A stretch of DNA of 32,378 nucleotides. Origin: Chloroflexota bacterium (lineage in GTDB: Bacteria; Chloroflexota; Anaerolineae; Ardenticatenales; JAADHH01). The stretch lies in NCBI GenBank assembly GCA_013151955.1, contig JAADHH010000075.1, positions 1-32,378 of the forward strand, read 5' to 3'. Below the pieces are notes generated by a model. It saw nothing but the letters and a program-made list of their open reading frames with translations. It made no database searches and had not been told where the DNA came from. Of the stretch, positions 16,687 to 24,672 are shown one piece after another. Numbering within the stretch: the stretch's first letter is position 1; every line of letters starts with the position of its first letter. Position numbers and translations under genes: made by a program.

Positions 16687-18966
16687 ATGAAAACAGACCC
16701 AACTACGGCCATGCGAAGCCTGCCGACTCTCCAGGCGGTTACCGTTGTAGCCGCCGGCGGGACCACCGCTCTGTTCATCTGGCGGATGCACAATGCGCTG
16801 GGCCTGGGCGTGCCGGCGAACGTGCTCGCCTGGCGTTTCGGCGTGCTCCTCCTGTGCGTATTCCTTTTCCTGCTGGATTGGCTGGGAGTGCTGGGCATAC
16901 TTCGCGCACGGGCCACCGGGCGGCCCCTGCCGGCCCTGCTGGCCGAGGGCGCGGTCACGTTTTATCCGGCGCTCCTGCTGGGAGTGGCCTACCTCCCCCT
17001 CCTGCGCGAGCACAGCATGTTTCTGGAGATGCTATCGGTACTCGTGGCGGCGACCGTAGCCGGCCTTCACGCAAAATTGTGGGCGGGCGCTCTTGCCGGC
17101 AGCCGGTTCGTCCGGCGGGCGACTTTGGCAATTCTTGCGGCCAGCGTCACCGGTTACGCGCTCGTGTTGGGTCTCGCCTCGTGGCAGCGACACCTCGCCT
17201 TCATGTCGAATGCCTTGGATATGGGCATGATGGACCAGGTCTTGTGGAACCTGGCGCACGGGCGGGGATTCTATACTTCGTACAAAGGGTTTTCCTTTTT
17301 GGGCGATCATTTTTCCCCGGCCCTCGCCGCCCTCGTCCCAATTTACTGGCTGACCGGTGGCCGCGGCGTGCTGGCGTTGGTGCTGGCCCAAAGCACGCTC
17401 ATCGCCCTGAGCGCAGGGACTCTCCTCCTCGTCGCGCGGAGCGAACTGCGCAGCACAGTGTTGGCCGTGGCTGTGGCCATCTCGTTCCTGCTCCAGCCGT
17501 TGCTGCACGAGGCCAATTTGTTCGACTTCCATCCCGATGTGTTGGCCCTCCCGTTTATGATACTCGCTTTCTATTTCTTGCGCCGGCGGCAGAATCGGGC
17601 ACTCGTGACGACCTTGTTTGTGGCTCTGCTGGCCAAAGAAGATGTCGCCCTGTTCGGATTTGCCCTGGGCCTCTATGCGATTTTCGGATTGCGGCGTCGC
17701 CGGATGGGTGCGGCCATCGTCGCCGGCAACTTGATCTGGCTCGGCGTTGTCGTCGGGATTCTCATCCCACATTTCAGCGACGGCCACGGTGGATATGTGC
17801 TGTGGTGGCGCTACGGCTACTTGGGGCGGACGCCACAAGAAATGTTGGGCACGCTGTTGACTCACCCGCAGGTTGCGATCCGCCAGGTGCTCACGGCGTC
17901 GCGCGCAGAGACGCTTGGCCTGCTGCTGGTGCCCCTCGGTGGGTTGCCTTTGCTGGGAGGGAGCGCGGCGCTTCTCTTCCTGCCCGCCCTCCTGGTGAAC
18001 TTCTTGAGCCAGTACCCACCCCAGGCTACCCTGCACATGCACTACACATTGCTGGTATACCCCCCGCTTTATCTGGCGGCCATTGTTGGCTTGCGCCGGT
18101 GGCTGGCCGGGCGATCCGGCCCGGCCCTCCGGCGACACCAATTTTTCTGGGCCGGCTTTGTGCTCGTCGGGGGGGTGGCGATGGGGTATTACGCGAGTCC
18201 GCTGGGTCGTTGGCGGCAGCCCGAGTTGTTCACCGTGGACCGGCACGCACGCGCAGCGCAGGAATTTCTGCAACACGTGCCGCCCGACGTGGCCCTGGCA
18301 GCCCAGTCGAACCTGGCGGCCCACCTGTCTGAACGCCCGCAGATACGATTGTTCCCCGACACCGAGGGTGCAGCGTTCGTCGCCCTCGATACGGCCACCT
18401 ACAATCGCTATCCGGCAGACGACAAGTATCTCCAGACCGTCGCTGCCCTGTTACAGGCCGGCGCGTATGGCGTAATCTGGGACCAGGACGGGTTCTTGTT
18501 GTTGCAGCGCGGAGCATCCACAGCAGGGAACGCTGTGGCGAACAGCCGGCTTTACGAATTTCAAGAGGGGTTCCTCTACCGGCGGACTTGGTGGGGCGGA
18601 AAGATCGTCGCCGATCCGAAAGCGACGGACGGCTGGGCTTTGCTGGCGCAGAGAGGGAAACATGTTCGTGGCCTGATGAGCCGGGGACCGTACCAGCAGT
18701 TTCCCCAACCCGGCTCGCACCACGCAGACTTCCGCTTGCGGGCCGGGCCAGCGGCTGCCGATCAGGTGATCGCTACGCTGGACGTGTACGACCCGCAAGC
18801 AGACCAGGTGATCGTCTCCCGTGACCTGCGGGGTGCCGATTTTCTGACGAACGATTACCAGGTGTTTGAGCTTTCGTTCTCCAACGCGCCGGACCAGCCG
18901 CTGGAGTTCCGCGTCTTTTTTGCTGACCAGGCCGATGTTTGGCTCGATAGCATAACGTTTCGATAA
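16687..18966 (+). CDS. DUF2079 polytopic membrane protein
   Basis: The 759-residue protein has about a dozen hydrophobic segments and a soluble C-terminal region of about 250 residues. The first large loop contains DMGMMDQVLWNLAHG, a stretch ending in FLGDHFSPALAAL, and then NLFDFHPDVLALPFM. These are the hallmarks of DUF2079, thought to be GT-C-like glycosyltransferases, with Asp/Glu in the loop. The C-terminal part (residues 650-759) looks like an extra beta-rich domain. The ATG is 3 bases after the methyltransferase stop. It is likely a membrane transferase or uncharacterised envelope protein of the same glycan pathway. Confidence 0.82.
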   Translation: MKTDPTTAMRSLPTLQAVTVVAAGGTTALFIWRMHNALGLGVPANVLAWRFGVLLLCVFLFLLDWLGVLGILRARATGRPLPALLAEGAVTFYPALLLGVAYLPLLREHSMFLEMLSVLVAATVAGLHAKLWAGALAGSRFVRRATLAILAASVTGYALVLGLASWQRHLAFMSNALDMGMMDQVLWNLAHGRGFYTSYKGFSFLGDHFSPALAALVPIYWLTGGRGVLALVLAQSTLIALSAGTLLLVARSELRSTVLAVAVAISFLLQPLLHEANLFDFHPDVLALPFMILAFYFLRRRQNRALVTTLFVALLAKEDVALFGFALGLYAIFGLRRRRMGAAIVAGNLIWLGVVVGILIPHFSDGHGGYVLWWRYGYLGRTPQEMLGTLLTHPQVAIRQVLTASRAETLGLLLVPLGGLPLLGGSAALLFLPALLVNFLSQYPPQATLHMHYTLLVYPPLYLAAIVGLRRWLAGRSGPALRRHQFFWAGFVLVGGVAMGYYASPLGRWRQPELFTVDRHARAAQEFLQHVPPDVALAAQSNLAAHLSERPQIRLFPDTEGAAFVALDTATYNRYPADDKYLQTVAALLQAGAYGVIWDQDGFLLLQRGASTAGNAVANSRLYEFQEGFLYRRTWWGGKIVADPKATDGWALLAQRGKHVRGLMSRGPYQQFPQPGSHHADFRLRAGPAAADQVIATLDVYDPQADQVIVSRDLRGADFLTNDYQVFELSFSNAPDQPLEFRVFFADQADVWLDSITFR

Positions 18967-18994
18967 GGTAGTGTGGAGTCTGGCGAAAGTCGTT

Positions 18995-19024
18995 TTGACT
19001 GTATAATAACGACATTTCAGTCAA
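18995..19024 (+). promoter_or_regulatory. TATAAT flanked by a perfect 7-bp inverted repeat
   Basis: TTGACTG (18995-19001) and CAGTCAA (19018-19024) flank a segment starting TATAAT (19002-19007). This could be a promoter -10 box with an operator, or a short hairpin. No good -35 lies 17 bases upstream. If used, it would drive the flippase gene at 19245. Confidence 0.3.
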
Positions 19025-19076
19025 GGATGGCACAGATTTCCAGGCTTTTTCGTATCATCTCAATAACTTGGGGAAC

Positions 19077-19137
19077 GCCCCCCGGCCCCCAATTCTGGGG
19101 GAGCACATTCTCCCCAAAGTTGGGGGGGGAGGGGGGC
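19077..19137. repeat. GC-rich palindromic element (intergenic copy 1)
   Basis: A GCCCCCC arm and a GGGGGGC arm enclose imperfect inverted inner arms (CCCCCAATTCTGGGGG and TCCCCAAAGTTGGGGG). It has the same architecture as the copy at 24193-24260. It occupies most of the 278-base gap before the flippase gene. The rest of that gap holds a possible promoter at 18995-19024 and an AATCTGTGG/ATCCGTGGC-type phrase near 19188-19207, with no gene seen. Confidence 0.7.
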
Positions 19138-19244
19138 ATGACGTTCTGCTCACCCCGAAATATTGAGCAGATACGCTTTTTCCGTGAAAATCTGTGGTAT
19201 CCGTGGCAAAAACAAAAAACGCCAGAGTCCCGTAAGGTAGTGCG

Positions 19245-20747
19245 ATGACCGTAAAATCGAAGGCAAAGCGAGGCATGTTTTGGGTGGGTGGCGCTCGGAT
19301 CGCCACGAAGGCCATGTCTTTTGTAGAATTTCTGATTCTGGCCAAACTGCTCATTCCCGAATACTTTGGCCTCGTAGCCACAGCAGACCTGGCGATCAAC
19401 GCCCTGATGCTGTTCCAAGAAATGGGCTTCGGCGCAGCGCTCATTTATCGCCAAGAGGATGTGGAAGAGGCTTCGGACACGGCCTTCTGGACGGTGCTGG
19501 GCACGAGTACGATTCTCTACGTGGTGGCGTTCCTGGCCTCACCCCTGATTGCTGCCATCTTCAGCCAGAATCCGGCCGGTGCCGAGGAGGTGACCCGCAT
19601 TCTACGGGTGCTGGCTTTGACCCTGGTCATCTCCGCTTTGGGCAAAGTACACTACACCCTGCTGGCCAAAGAGATGGATTTTCGGCGCAAGGTTATTCCC
19701 GAATTCTTGGGTCAGTTGGGCGGTGCGATCTGTTCCTTGACGCTCGCTTTTCTGGGCTTCGGGGCCTGGAGTATCGTGTATGGCCGCGTGTTGGAGGCCA
19801 GCGCCATGACCGTTTTGGTGTGGCTCTTCTCGTCGTGGCGACCGCGGTTTCGTTTCAACCGGCGTCTGGCCCAGGAGTTGTTCGTCTATGCCAAGCACAT
19901 CCTGGGCAGTCAGGTGCTTGTCTTCTTCATTACGAACATCGATGACGCGTTTGTCGCCCGCCTGGCCGGCCCGGCCGCTTTGGGTCTCTATGGGTTGGCG
20001 TACAAGCTCTCGAACATGCCGGCCACAGAGGTCAGCCGGGTTGTCGCCCAGGTCATGTTTCCCACGTTCTCGACGATTCGGGAGGACAAAGCGGCCTTCA
20101 AACGGGCGTTTCTCACTTCCACACGTTATGTCGCCCTTCTGGCCATTCCCATTTCGTTGTGTATCATCTTCTTTGCGCCCGATTTCATCCTCGGTGTCTA
20201 CGGTCGTAAGTGGGCCGGCGCGGTCATCCCCCTGCAATTGCTCGTGGTCTACGGCCTGGCCCGTTCGATCGCCGTGAACATGGGCAATGCCATCAAGGCC
20301 GGGGGAAAGCCGCAGTGGATTACGGCCATCGCCACCTGGCGGCTGACGATGATGGTGCTCTTCCTCTATCCGGCCACGGCCTGGTATGGCATCGTCGGGG
20401 TGAGTACACTTTCGGCGATTGTAGCCATCGTGGACTTTGGCATTTCCGTGTGGATCACGAGACGCATCGTGGGTACACAGGTCAGCGACTGGGTGCGGCT
20501 GCTCACGCTGCCCTTTCTGGCCGCGGCCGGCGCTTCCGTTATCGCCAAGCTGGCCTTCCTCAACGGCATCAACACGCTGCGGGTGATCCTGGCGTTCCCC
20601 CTGGCCGGCGCGTTGATGATGGGTGCGTATGTCGTCATCCTGTGGCTGATTGATGGCAACTTCCGCCGCCTGACCGCCGACATCATCGCGTACGGGCTGA
20701 GGCTGTTGGGTCGCCTACAGCCGGCTGCGAATTCGCGGACAAAATGA
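19245..20747 (+). CDS. Wzx-type polysaccharide flippase (MOP superfamily)
   Basis: The 500-residue protein has about 12-14 predicted transmembrane helices. Its N-terminal GMFWVGGARIATKAMSFV and LLIPEYFGLVATADLAIN segments match the PST/MATE-like oligosaccharide flippases. LYGLAYKLSNMPATEVSR in the middle is also characteristic. These proteins move undecaprenyl-diphosphate-linked sugar repeat units from the cytoplasmic to the outer face of the membrane. The ATG at 19245 follows AAGG about 7 bases upstream. The GT4 gene starts in its stop codon (ATGA), so the two are coupled. No Wzy polymerase is identified with certainty in the window; one of the polytopic proteins could fill that role. Confidence 0.87.
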   Translation: MTVKSKAKRGMFWVGGARIATKAMSFVEFLILAKLLIPEYFGLVATADLAINALMLFQEMGFGAALIYRQEDVEEASDTAFWTVLGTSTILYVVAFLASPLIAAIFSQNPAGAEEVTRILRVLALTLVISALGKVHYTLLAKEMDFRRKVIPEFLGQLGGAICSLTLAFLGFGAWSIVYGRVLEASAMTVLVWLFSSWRPRFRFNRRLAQELFVYAKHILGSQVLVFFITNIDDAFVARLAGPAALGLYGLAYKLSNMPATEVSRVVAQVMFPTFSTIREDKAAFKRAFLTSTRYVALLAIPISLCIIFFAPDFILGVYGRKWAGAVIPLQLLVVYGLARSIAVNMGNAIKAGGKPQWITAIATWRLTMMVLFLYPATAWYGIVGVSTLSAIVAIVDFGISVWITRRIVGTQVSDWVRLLTLPFLAAAGASVIAKLAFLNGINTLRVILAFPLAGALMMGAYVVILWLIDGNFRRLTADIIAYGLRLLGRLQPAANSRTK

Positions 20748-21817
20748 GCGGCCGCTCGTTGCGCATCGTCCTGCTTTCCAAGGTGCGCCTGAATCCGTAC
20801 GTGCAACTCCTCCGGCGGGGGCTTTTGCAGGCGGACGAAGACTTGAGCGTTTCTGTAGAGCCGAACTTCTCCCTTCCCTGGATTCTTCGCCACCGGCGAG
20901 ACGTAGACCTTTTACACCTGCACTGGCTGGAGCTCCTTTTCGATTATCCCGACCGGCAGTTACGATTGAAGCGGGCCATTTCTGTGGGAGCGGGGTTGCT
21001 GGCGGCGCGCATGTTTGGAATCAAGCTGGTCTATACCGTACACAACCTGGCCCAACATGAGCGGCGCTATCCGCTGCTCAACGCTCTCGCTAACCGGCTC
21101 GTCTTCCGGCTGGCCGGGGCCGTACACGTTCACGACGAAACCGCCCGGCAAGAAGTGGTCCGGCGTTTCGGTCACCGGTCTGCGACTTACGTTGCACCGC
21201 ACGGGCATTACGCGACGTGGTATCCGAACCACATTGGACGTGAGGAAGCCCGCCAGCAGCTAGGTCTTCCGGCGGATGCTTTTGTCTACCTCTTCCTGGG
21301 GCTGATTCGCCCTTACAAGGGTTTGGAAACCCTGCTGGAGGCCTTCGGGGATTTACACGAGGAGAAGGTCCGGTTGGTGATTGCCGGCCACATCGCCGAG
21401 CCGGCCTACCTGGAAACCTTGACCCGGCAAGCCCGGCGAGACCCGCGCATTCTTCTGCGTCCCGGATACGTGCCTGACGACGAGGTACAGGTGTTTTGCA
21501 ATGCGGCAGATGTCTCTGTTTTGCCGTATCGTGATGTCACCACGTCCGGGGCGGCCTGGCTCGCCTTTTCGTTTTCGCTGCCCATCGTAGCGCCAAATCG
21601 CCCCCCGTTCCGAGACCTCGTTGCGGATGGGCGCGGCCTGGGATATGACGCGGCGCATGTGCAGGGGTTGACCCTGGCATTACAGCAGGCGCAGGCATTG
21701 GACGGGGAGTGTGCGCAAGCCGCTATACGGCGCTTCCTGGAAAGGTATGATTGGCGTTCCATCGCCATGATTCATGCCACGGTCTATCATCGTCTGGTGG
21801 CACCCCCAAGCTCCTAG
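20744..21817 (+). CDS. GT4-family glycosyltransferase (GT-B fold)
   Basis: The 357-residue cytoplasmic transferase has an N-terminal acceptor domain with LLHLHWLE and VYTVHNLAQHE. Its C-terminal nucleotide-sugar domain starts FLGLIRPYKGLETLLEAF and contains RPGYVPDDEVQVFCNAAD. The segment normally carrying the E-x7-E motif reads TTSGAAWLAFSFSLPIV, with Thr and Ala where glutamates are usual; some GT4 subfamilies show this. The ATG overlaps the flippase stop. The TAG stop lies in the left end of a 146-bp inverted-repeat element, so the original C-terminus may have been a little different. It probably adds one sugar of the surface-glycan repeat unit. Confidence 0.85.
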   Translation: MSGRSLRIVLLSKVRLNPYVQLLRRGLLQADEDLSVSVEPNFSLPWILRHRRDVDLLHLHWLELLFDYPDRQLRLKRAISVGAGLLAARMFGIKLVYTVHNLAQHERRYPLLNALANRLVFRLAGAVHVHDETARQEVVRRFGHRSATYVAPHGHYATWYPNHIGREEARQQLGLPADAFVYLFLGLIRPYKGLETLLEAFGDLHEEKVRLVIAGHIAEPAYLETLTRQARRDPRILLRPGYVPDDEVQVFCNAADVSVLPYRDVTTSGAAWLAFSFSLPIVAPNRPPFRDLVADGRGLGYDAAHVQGLTLALQQAQALDGECAQAAIRRFLERYDWRSIAMIHATVYHRLVAPPSS

Positions 21818-21959
21818 CAGCTTGTCGGAGAAAGAATAATGGGACACAGATTCTCACAGAGAATCACAGATATTCAGGCCAAATTATCGGAAAATCTGTG
21901 TTTATCCTGCAAATCTGTGTCCTAATAAGAAAAAACAGACCTCTCCGACAGCCTGCTAG
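21814..21959. mobile_element. 146-bp element with terminal inverted repeats (MITE-like)
   Basis: The left end CTAGCAGCTTGTCGGAGA and the reverse complement of the right end (CTAGCAGGCTGTCGGAGA) match at 16 of 18 positions. Further in, GGACACAGATT on the left matches the reverse complement of AATCTGTGTCC on the right exactly, so the whole unit folds as a long imperfect hairpin. No ORF of note lies inside. It fills the 157-base gap between the converging GT4 and 6-phosphogluconate dehydrogenase genes and could also act as a bidirectional terminator. No clear target-site duplication is visible. Confidence 0.6.
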
Positions 21960-21974
21960 ACAGCGTAGTGACGA

Positions 21975-22880
21975 TTATTCTCGTATAACGGCATGGCCCC
22001 CGAACTGATTGCGCAGTGCCGCGAGCAACTTTGCCGAGAAGCTATCTTCCTGGCGGCTGACGAAACGAGCCATGAGCGCGAGGGTGATCACGGGAGCCGG
22101 CACGTCCAGGTCTATGGCCTCCGCCACCGTCCAGCGGCCCTCGCCCGAGTCGGGCACGTATCCTCGGATGTGCTGTAGCTCGGGGTCCTCCTTCAACGCA
22201 TCCGCCGTCAAATCCAACAGCCAGGAACGGACCACGCTGCCAAAGCGCCAGATTTCTGCGATCTGGTAGAGATCAAGATCGAGGTCACTTTTGGCTTTCA
22301 TGATCTCGAATCCCTCGGCGTACGCCTGCATCAGGCCATACTCGATGCCGTTGTGTACCATTTTGACGAAATGGCCTGCTCCGCTCGGGCCGACGTGCCC
22401 CCATCCTTTGTCCGATGCGGGCGCAAGGCTCTCGAAGATAGGCGTAAGCCGTTCTACCACTTCATCATCGCCGCCGATCATCATGCTGTACCCCTCGGCC
22501 AGTCCCCAAACGCCGCCGCTGGTCCCTACGTCCACGATGTGGAGATTCTGCGGTCGTAGCTGTGCTGCCCAGTTCATGGTATCCTTGTAGTTTGAATTTC
22601 CACCGTCAATAATCGTATCTCCCGGTGAGAGGAGGAGTGCCAGCGACTGAATCACACTCGTTGTCGGTTTTCCGGATGGGACCATGACCCACACATGGCG
22701 CGGTGAGGTGAGTTTGCTGATTAGGTCTTCCAGTGAATCAACACCAACCACACCCTGTTTCGCAATAGCGCGTACATTCTCCTCGTTGAGATCAAAAGCC
22801 ACCACATGATGCCCATGTTTCAGCAACCGCTGGGCCATGTTTGCCCCCATTTTTCCAAGACCAACCATGCCGATTTCCAT
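21975..22880 (-). CDS. gnd: 6-phosphogluconate dehydrogenase, decarboxylating (short form)
   Basis: The enzyme oxidises 6-phosphogluconate to ribulose 5-phosphate and CO2 in the pentose phosphate pathway. The 301-residue protein has GMVGLGKMGANMAQRL for dinucleotide binding, MVPSGKPTTSVI, and the substrate signature DVGTSGGVWGLAEGYSMMIGG. Catalytic GPSGAGHFVKMVHNGIEYG (Lys and Asn/His) follows. Its length and sequence fit the short YqeC/GndA-like form, often NAD-dependent, rather than the 470-residue form. I chose the ATG at 22880 because AAAGGA lies about 11 bases upstream; a GTG at 22889 is also in frame. It ends 15 bases from the inverted-repeat element. The 123 bases to ychF hold no gene. 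Confidence 0.92.
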   Translation of the reverse strand: MEIGMVGLGKMGANMAQRLLKHGHHVVAFDLNEENVRAIAKQGVVGVDSLEDLISKLTSPRHVWVMVPSGKPTTSVIQSLALLLSPGDTIIDGGNSNYKDTMNWAAQLRPQNLHIVDVGTSGGVWGLAEGYSMMIGGDDEVVERLTPIFESLAPASDKGWGHVGPSGAGHFVKMVHNGIEYGLMQAYAEGFEIMKAKSDLDLDLYQIAEIWRFGSVVRSWLLDLTADALKEDPELQHIRGYVPDSGEGRWTVAEAIDLDVPAPVITLALMARFVSRQEDSFSAKLLAALRNQFGGHAVIRE

Positions 22881-23003
22881 TTGCAACACATCCTTTCTAA
22901 ATTACCCTTCACCTGCAAGTGTCTTGCTGTAAATTCCTGGACGCCCCTACTCCCCACAGTTTCGCGTTACAACCCGACACAGATTCTCATCAGTGACCTG
23001 GGA

Positions 23004-24074
23004 TCATACGTGAAATCTGATGTTCAGGATGTCTCCATCTTGAACAAGGTAATCTTTCCCTTCGAGACGAAACTGGCCATTTTCACGAACCCCTTTTTCA
23101 GAGCCAAAACTCATCAAGGCTTGGTAGGAGAAACATTCGGCCCGAATGAACCCGCGCTTCAGGTCCGAGTGGATGACGCCGGCGGCATCGACGGCGGGGT
23201 CTCCGGCCCGAATGTTCCAGGCGCGCACTTCATCTGCCCCTACGGTGAAGAAGCTGATGTGTCCCAAGGTTTTGTAAGCCAACTGTGTCAGGCGGCGCTG
23301 CGCCGATGCAGTGATTCCCAACTCTTGCATAAACAACTCTGCTTCTTCCGCATCATCCAGTTGAGCCAACTCCATCTCGAACTTTCCGGCGAACTCTACT
23401 GTTTCGTATAGGCTCTGTATCTCCGTCAGCAACGCTTCGTCCGCACCAAAATTCGCTTCATCCGAGTTCAGGATCAGCATCAAAGATTTCAGGGTGAGGA
23501 ACTGGAATCCTGAAATGACCTTCTGTTCGCTTGCGGAGAGTTCCAGTTCCCGAATGGGTCGGTTCTCGTTCAACTGAGTCAAGATTTTCCGCAACACTTT
23601 CTCCTCAAACGCAAGCTCTTTCGTCTTCTTGCCACGTTTGTTGGCCCATTCGATCCGCTCCAGGCGGGTCTCCGTTGCGATCAAATCGGCGATCAGCAGC
23701 TCGTCATTGAGGCGGGCTACGTCTGCCAGGGGTGTGGGCGGGCCGAGCCAATCGTCGGTGAAATTGCGGATCACGGCAGCGAGCGCGTCGGTGGTTTTGA
23801 TCAAGCGCATCATCGAATCGGGGATCGAACCGTTTTTGTCGACGCTCCCGGCAAAGCCGGCAAAATCCGCCAACTCAATGGTTGCATAGACCGTACGCTT
23901 GGGCCGGTACATGGCGGCGAGACGTGTTACTCGCTCGTCCTCCACGTAGACCACCGCGAGGTTCGGCTTCGTGCCGTTGTTCGCATACGACGTAATCTCT
24001 GCTTCCGACGCAGTGAGCGCATTGAAGATTGTTGTCTTTCCAGAATTGGGCAACCCAATGAGACCGATTTTCAT
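23004..24074 (-). CDS. ychF: YchF/OLA1-family ATPase
   Basis: The 356-residue Obg-related P-loop protein hydrolyses ATP rather than GTP and associates with ribosomes. Visible features are the Walker A GLPNSGKTT (residues 8-16) and ELADFAGFAGS as the G3 region. A coiled-coil insertion follows (about 125-170, Lys/Glu rich). The G4 region reads LILNSDEANFG (NxxE instead of NKxD, explaining ATP preference). The C-terminal TGS domain ends FRLEGKDYLVQDGDILNIRFHV. The ATG has GGAG six bases upstream. A TATAAC at about 24113-24118 on the minus strand could be its -10 box. Length and order of domains are normal. Confidence 0.93.
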   Translation of the reverse strand: MKIGLIGLPNSGKTTIFNALTASEAEITSYANNGTKPNLAVVYVEDERVTRLAAMYRPKRTVYATIELADFAGFAGSVDKNGSIPDSMMRLIKTTDALAAVIRNFTDDWLGPPTPLADVARLNDELLIADLIATETRLERIEWANKRGKKTKELAFEEKVLRKILTQLNENRPIRELELSASEQKVISGFQFLTLKSLMLILNSDEANFGADEALLTEIQSLYETVEFAGKFEMELAQLDDAEEAELFMQELGITASAQRRLTQLAYKTLGHISFFTVGADEVRAWNIRAGDPAVDAAGVIHSDLKRGFIRAECFSYQALMSFGSEKGVRENGQFRLEGKDYLVQDGDILNIRFHV

Positions 24075-24390
24075 AAAGACTCCTACAGCACTTGTTTGTC
24101 CTGCTCTTCTTCCGTTATAAAAACAGTCGTCAGTAGCCAGATGCCAGATGCCAGATCATGTAGCCCTGGAATCCCCATTCCAGGGCGGGTCTGCCCCCCT
24201 AACCCCCCAATCCTGGGGGGAACCATCCGACTCCCCCCAGGATTGGGGGGCCGGGGGGGCTTCCGAGGTCCGCCGCGCCCCGCCATTTTCATCCTTGGTG
24301 GTGCGCAATCGCCCATGGGCCTGCTATGAAGATACCAAGCGTACAAAATGATTTGCTCATGCCTTGCAAGTTCAAATGTTGCCGGATGGA
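24075..24390. other. Intergenic region with repeats upstream of ychF
   Basis: The 316 bases hold no convincing gene. They contain three head-to-tail GCCAGAT units around 24134-24155, the long palindrome at 24193-24260, and a 22-base sequence (24279-24300, containing CCATTTTCATCCTTGG) that recurs at 30870-30891. A minus-strand ORF across the region is explained by the repeat and by the overlap with the TusA-like gene. Confidence 0.6.
24193..24260. repeat. GC-rich palindromic element (intergenic copy 2)
   Basis: Two 18-bp inner arms (24203-24220 CCCCCCAATCCTGGGGGG and 24233-24250) are perfect reverse complements. Outer GCCCCCC and GGGGGGC arms extend the stem. It lies between ychF and the TusA-like gene and could form a very stable hairpin on either strand. 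Confidence 0.8.
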
Positions 24391-24672
24391 TCACTTCAGT
24401 CGCCGAATGTAGAAGTGGTGCGTGCCATCCTCTTCTTGCCATTGATCCACCATCTCTTGTCCTGACCACCTGACCCAGGTGTTTATGTCGGGTACTGCTC
24501 AAGGGTGCGAGGAGGTGACCAACATCACCGAATTGACCGGCAGCGTCTTCAATAACTGCCAGCTTCGGATCACGGGCATACCCATGCCACAACTTTCAAG
24601 ATGGAGTTCTGCAGCGATCTGAACCGGTTCGCCGTCCTTGGCTGCCAACAGGTGTTGCTCGATATGCTCCAT
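24391..24672 (-). CDS. TusA/SirA-like protein with in-frame UGA (candidate selenoprotein)
   Basis: Reading from the ATG at 24672 (ribosome-binding site AAGGAG 10 bases upstream), the protein runs 57 residues to a UGA at 24501-24499. It then continues in the same frame for 35 more to a second stop at 24391-24393. Both halves fit one TusA-like fold: LHLESCGMGMPVIRS matches the L-D-x-R-G-x-x-C-P-x-P region, LKTLPVNSVMLVTSSHP the middle strand, and AVPDINTWVRWSGQEMV plus HHFYIRRLK the last helix and strand. The catalytic CPxP Cys position is Met, and a Cys sits two residues earlier. A 6-bp hairpin with GGT loop lies 23 bases after the UGA, as in bacterial SECIS elements. The alternative is a nonsense-mutated pseudogene or a sequencing error. 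TusA proteins relay sulfur; the function here is unknown. Confidence 0.6.
24467..24481 (-). promoter_or_regulatory. bSECIS-like hairpin after the in-frame UGA
   Basis: On the minus strand CACCTG-GGT-CAGGTG forms a perfect 6-bp stem with G at the first two loop positions. Twenty-three bases separate the UGA from the loop, inside the range reported for bacterial selenocysteine insertion elements. The hairpin is short, so chance cannot be excluded. Confidence 0.4.

Noticed and set aside
16680-18332. 550-residue ORF overlapping the DUF2079 gene
   Set aside because: The frame at 16687-18966 has the DUF2079 motifs and transmembrane pattern; this one has neither.
24083-24592. Minus-strand ORF of 169 residues near ychF
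   Set aside because: It runs through the GC-rich palindrome and another frame of the TusA-like gene, and shows no domain.
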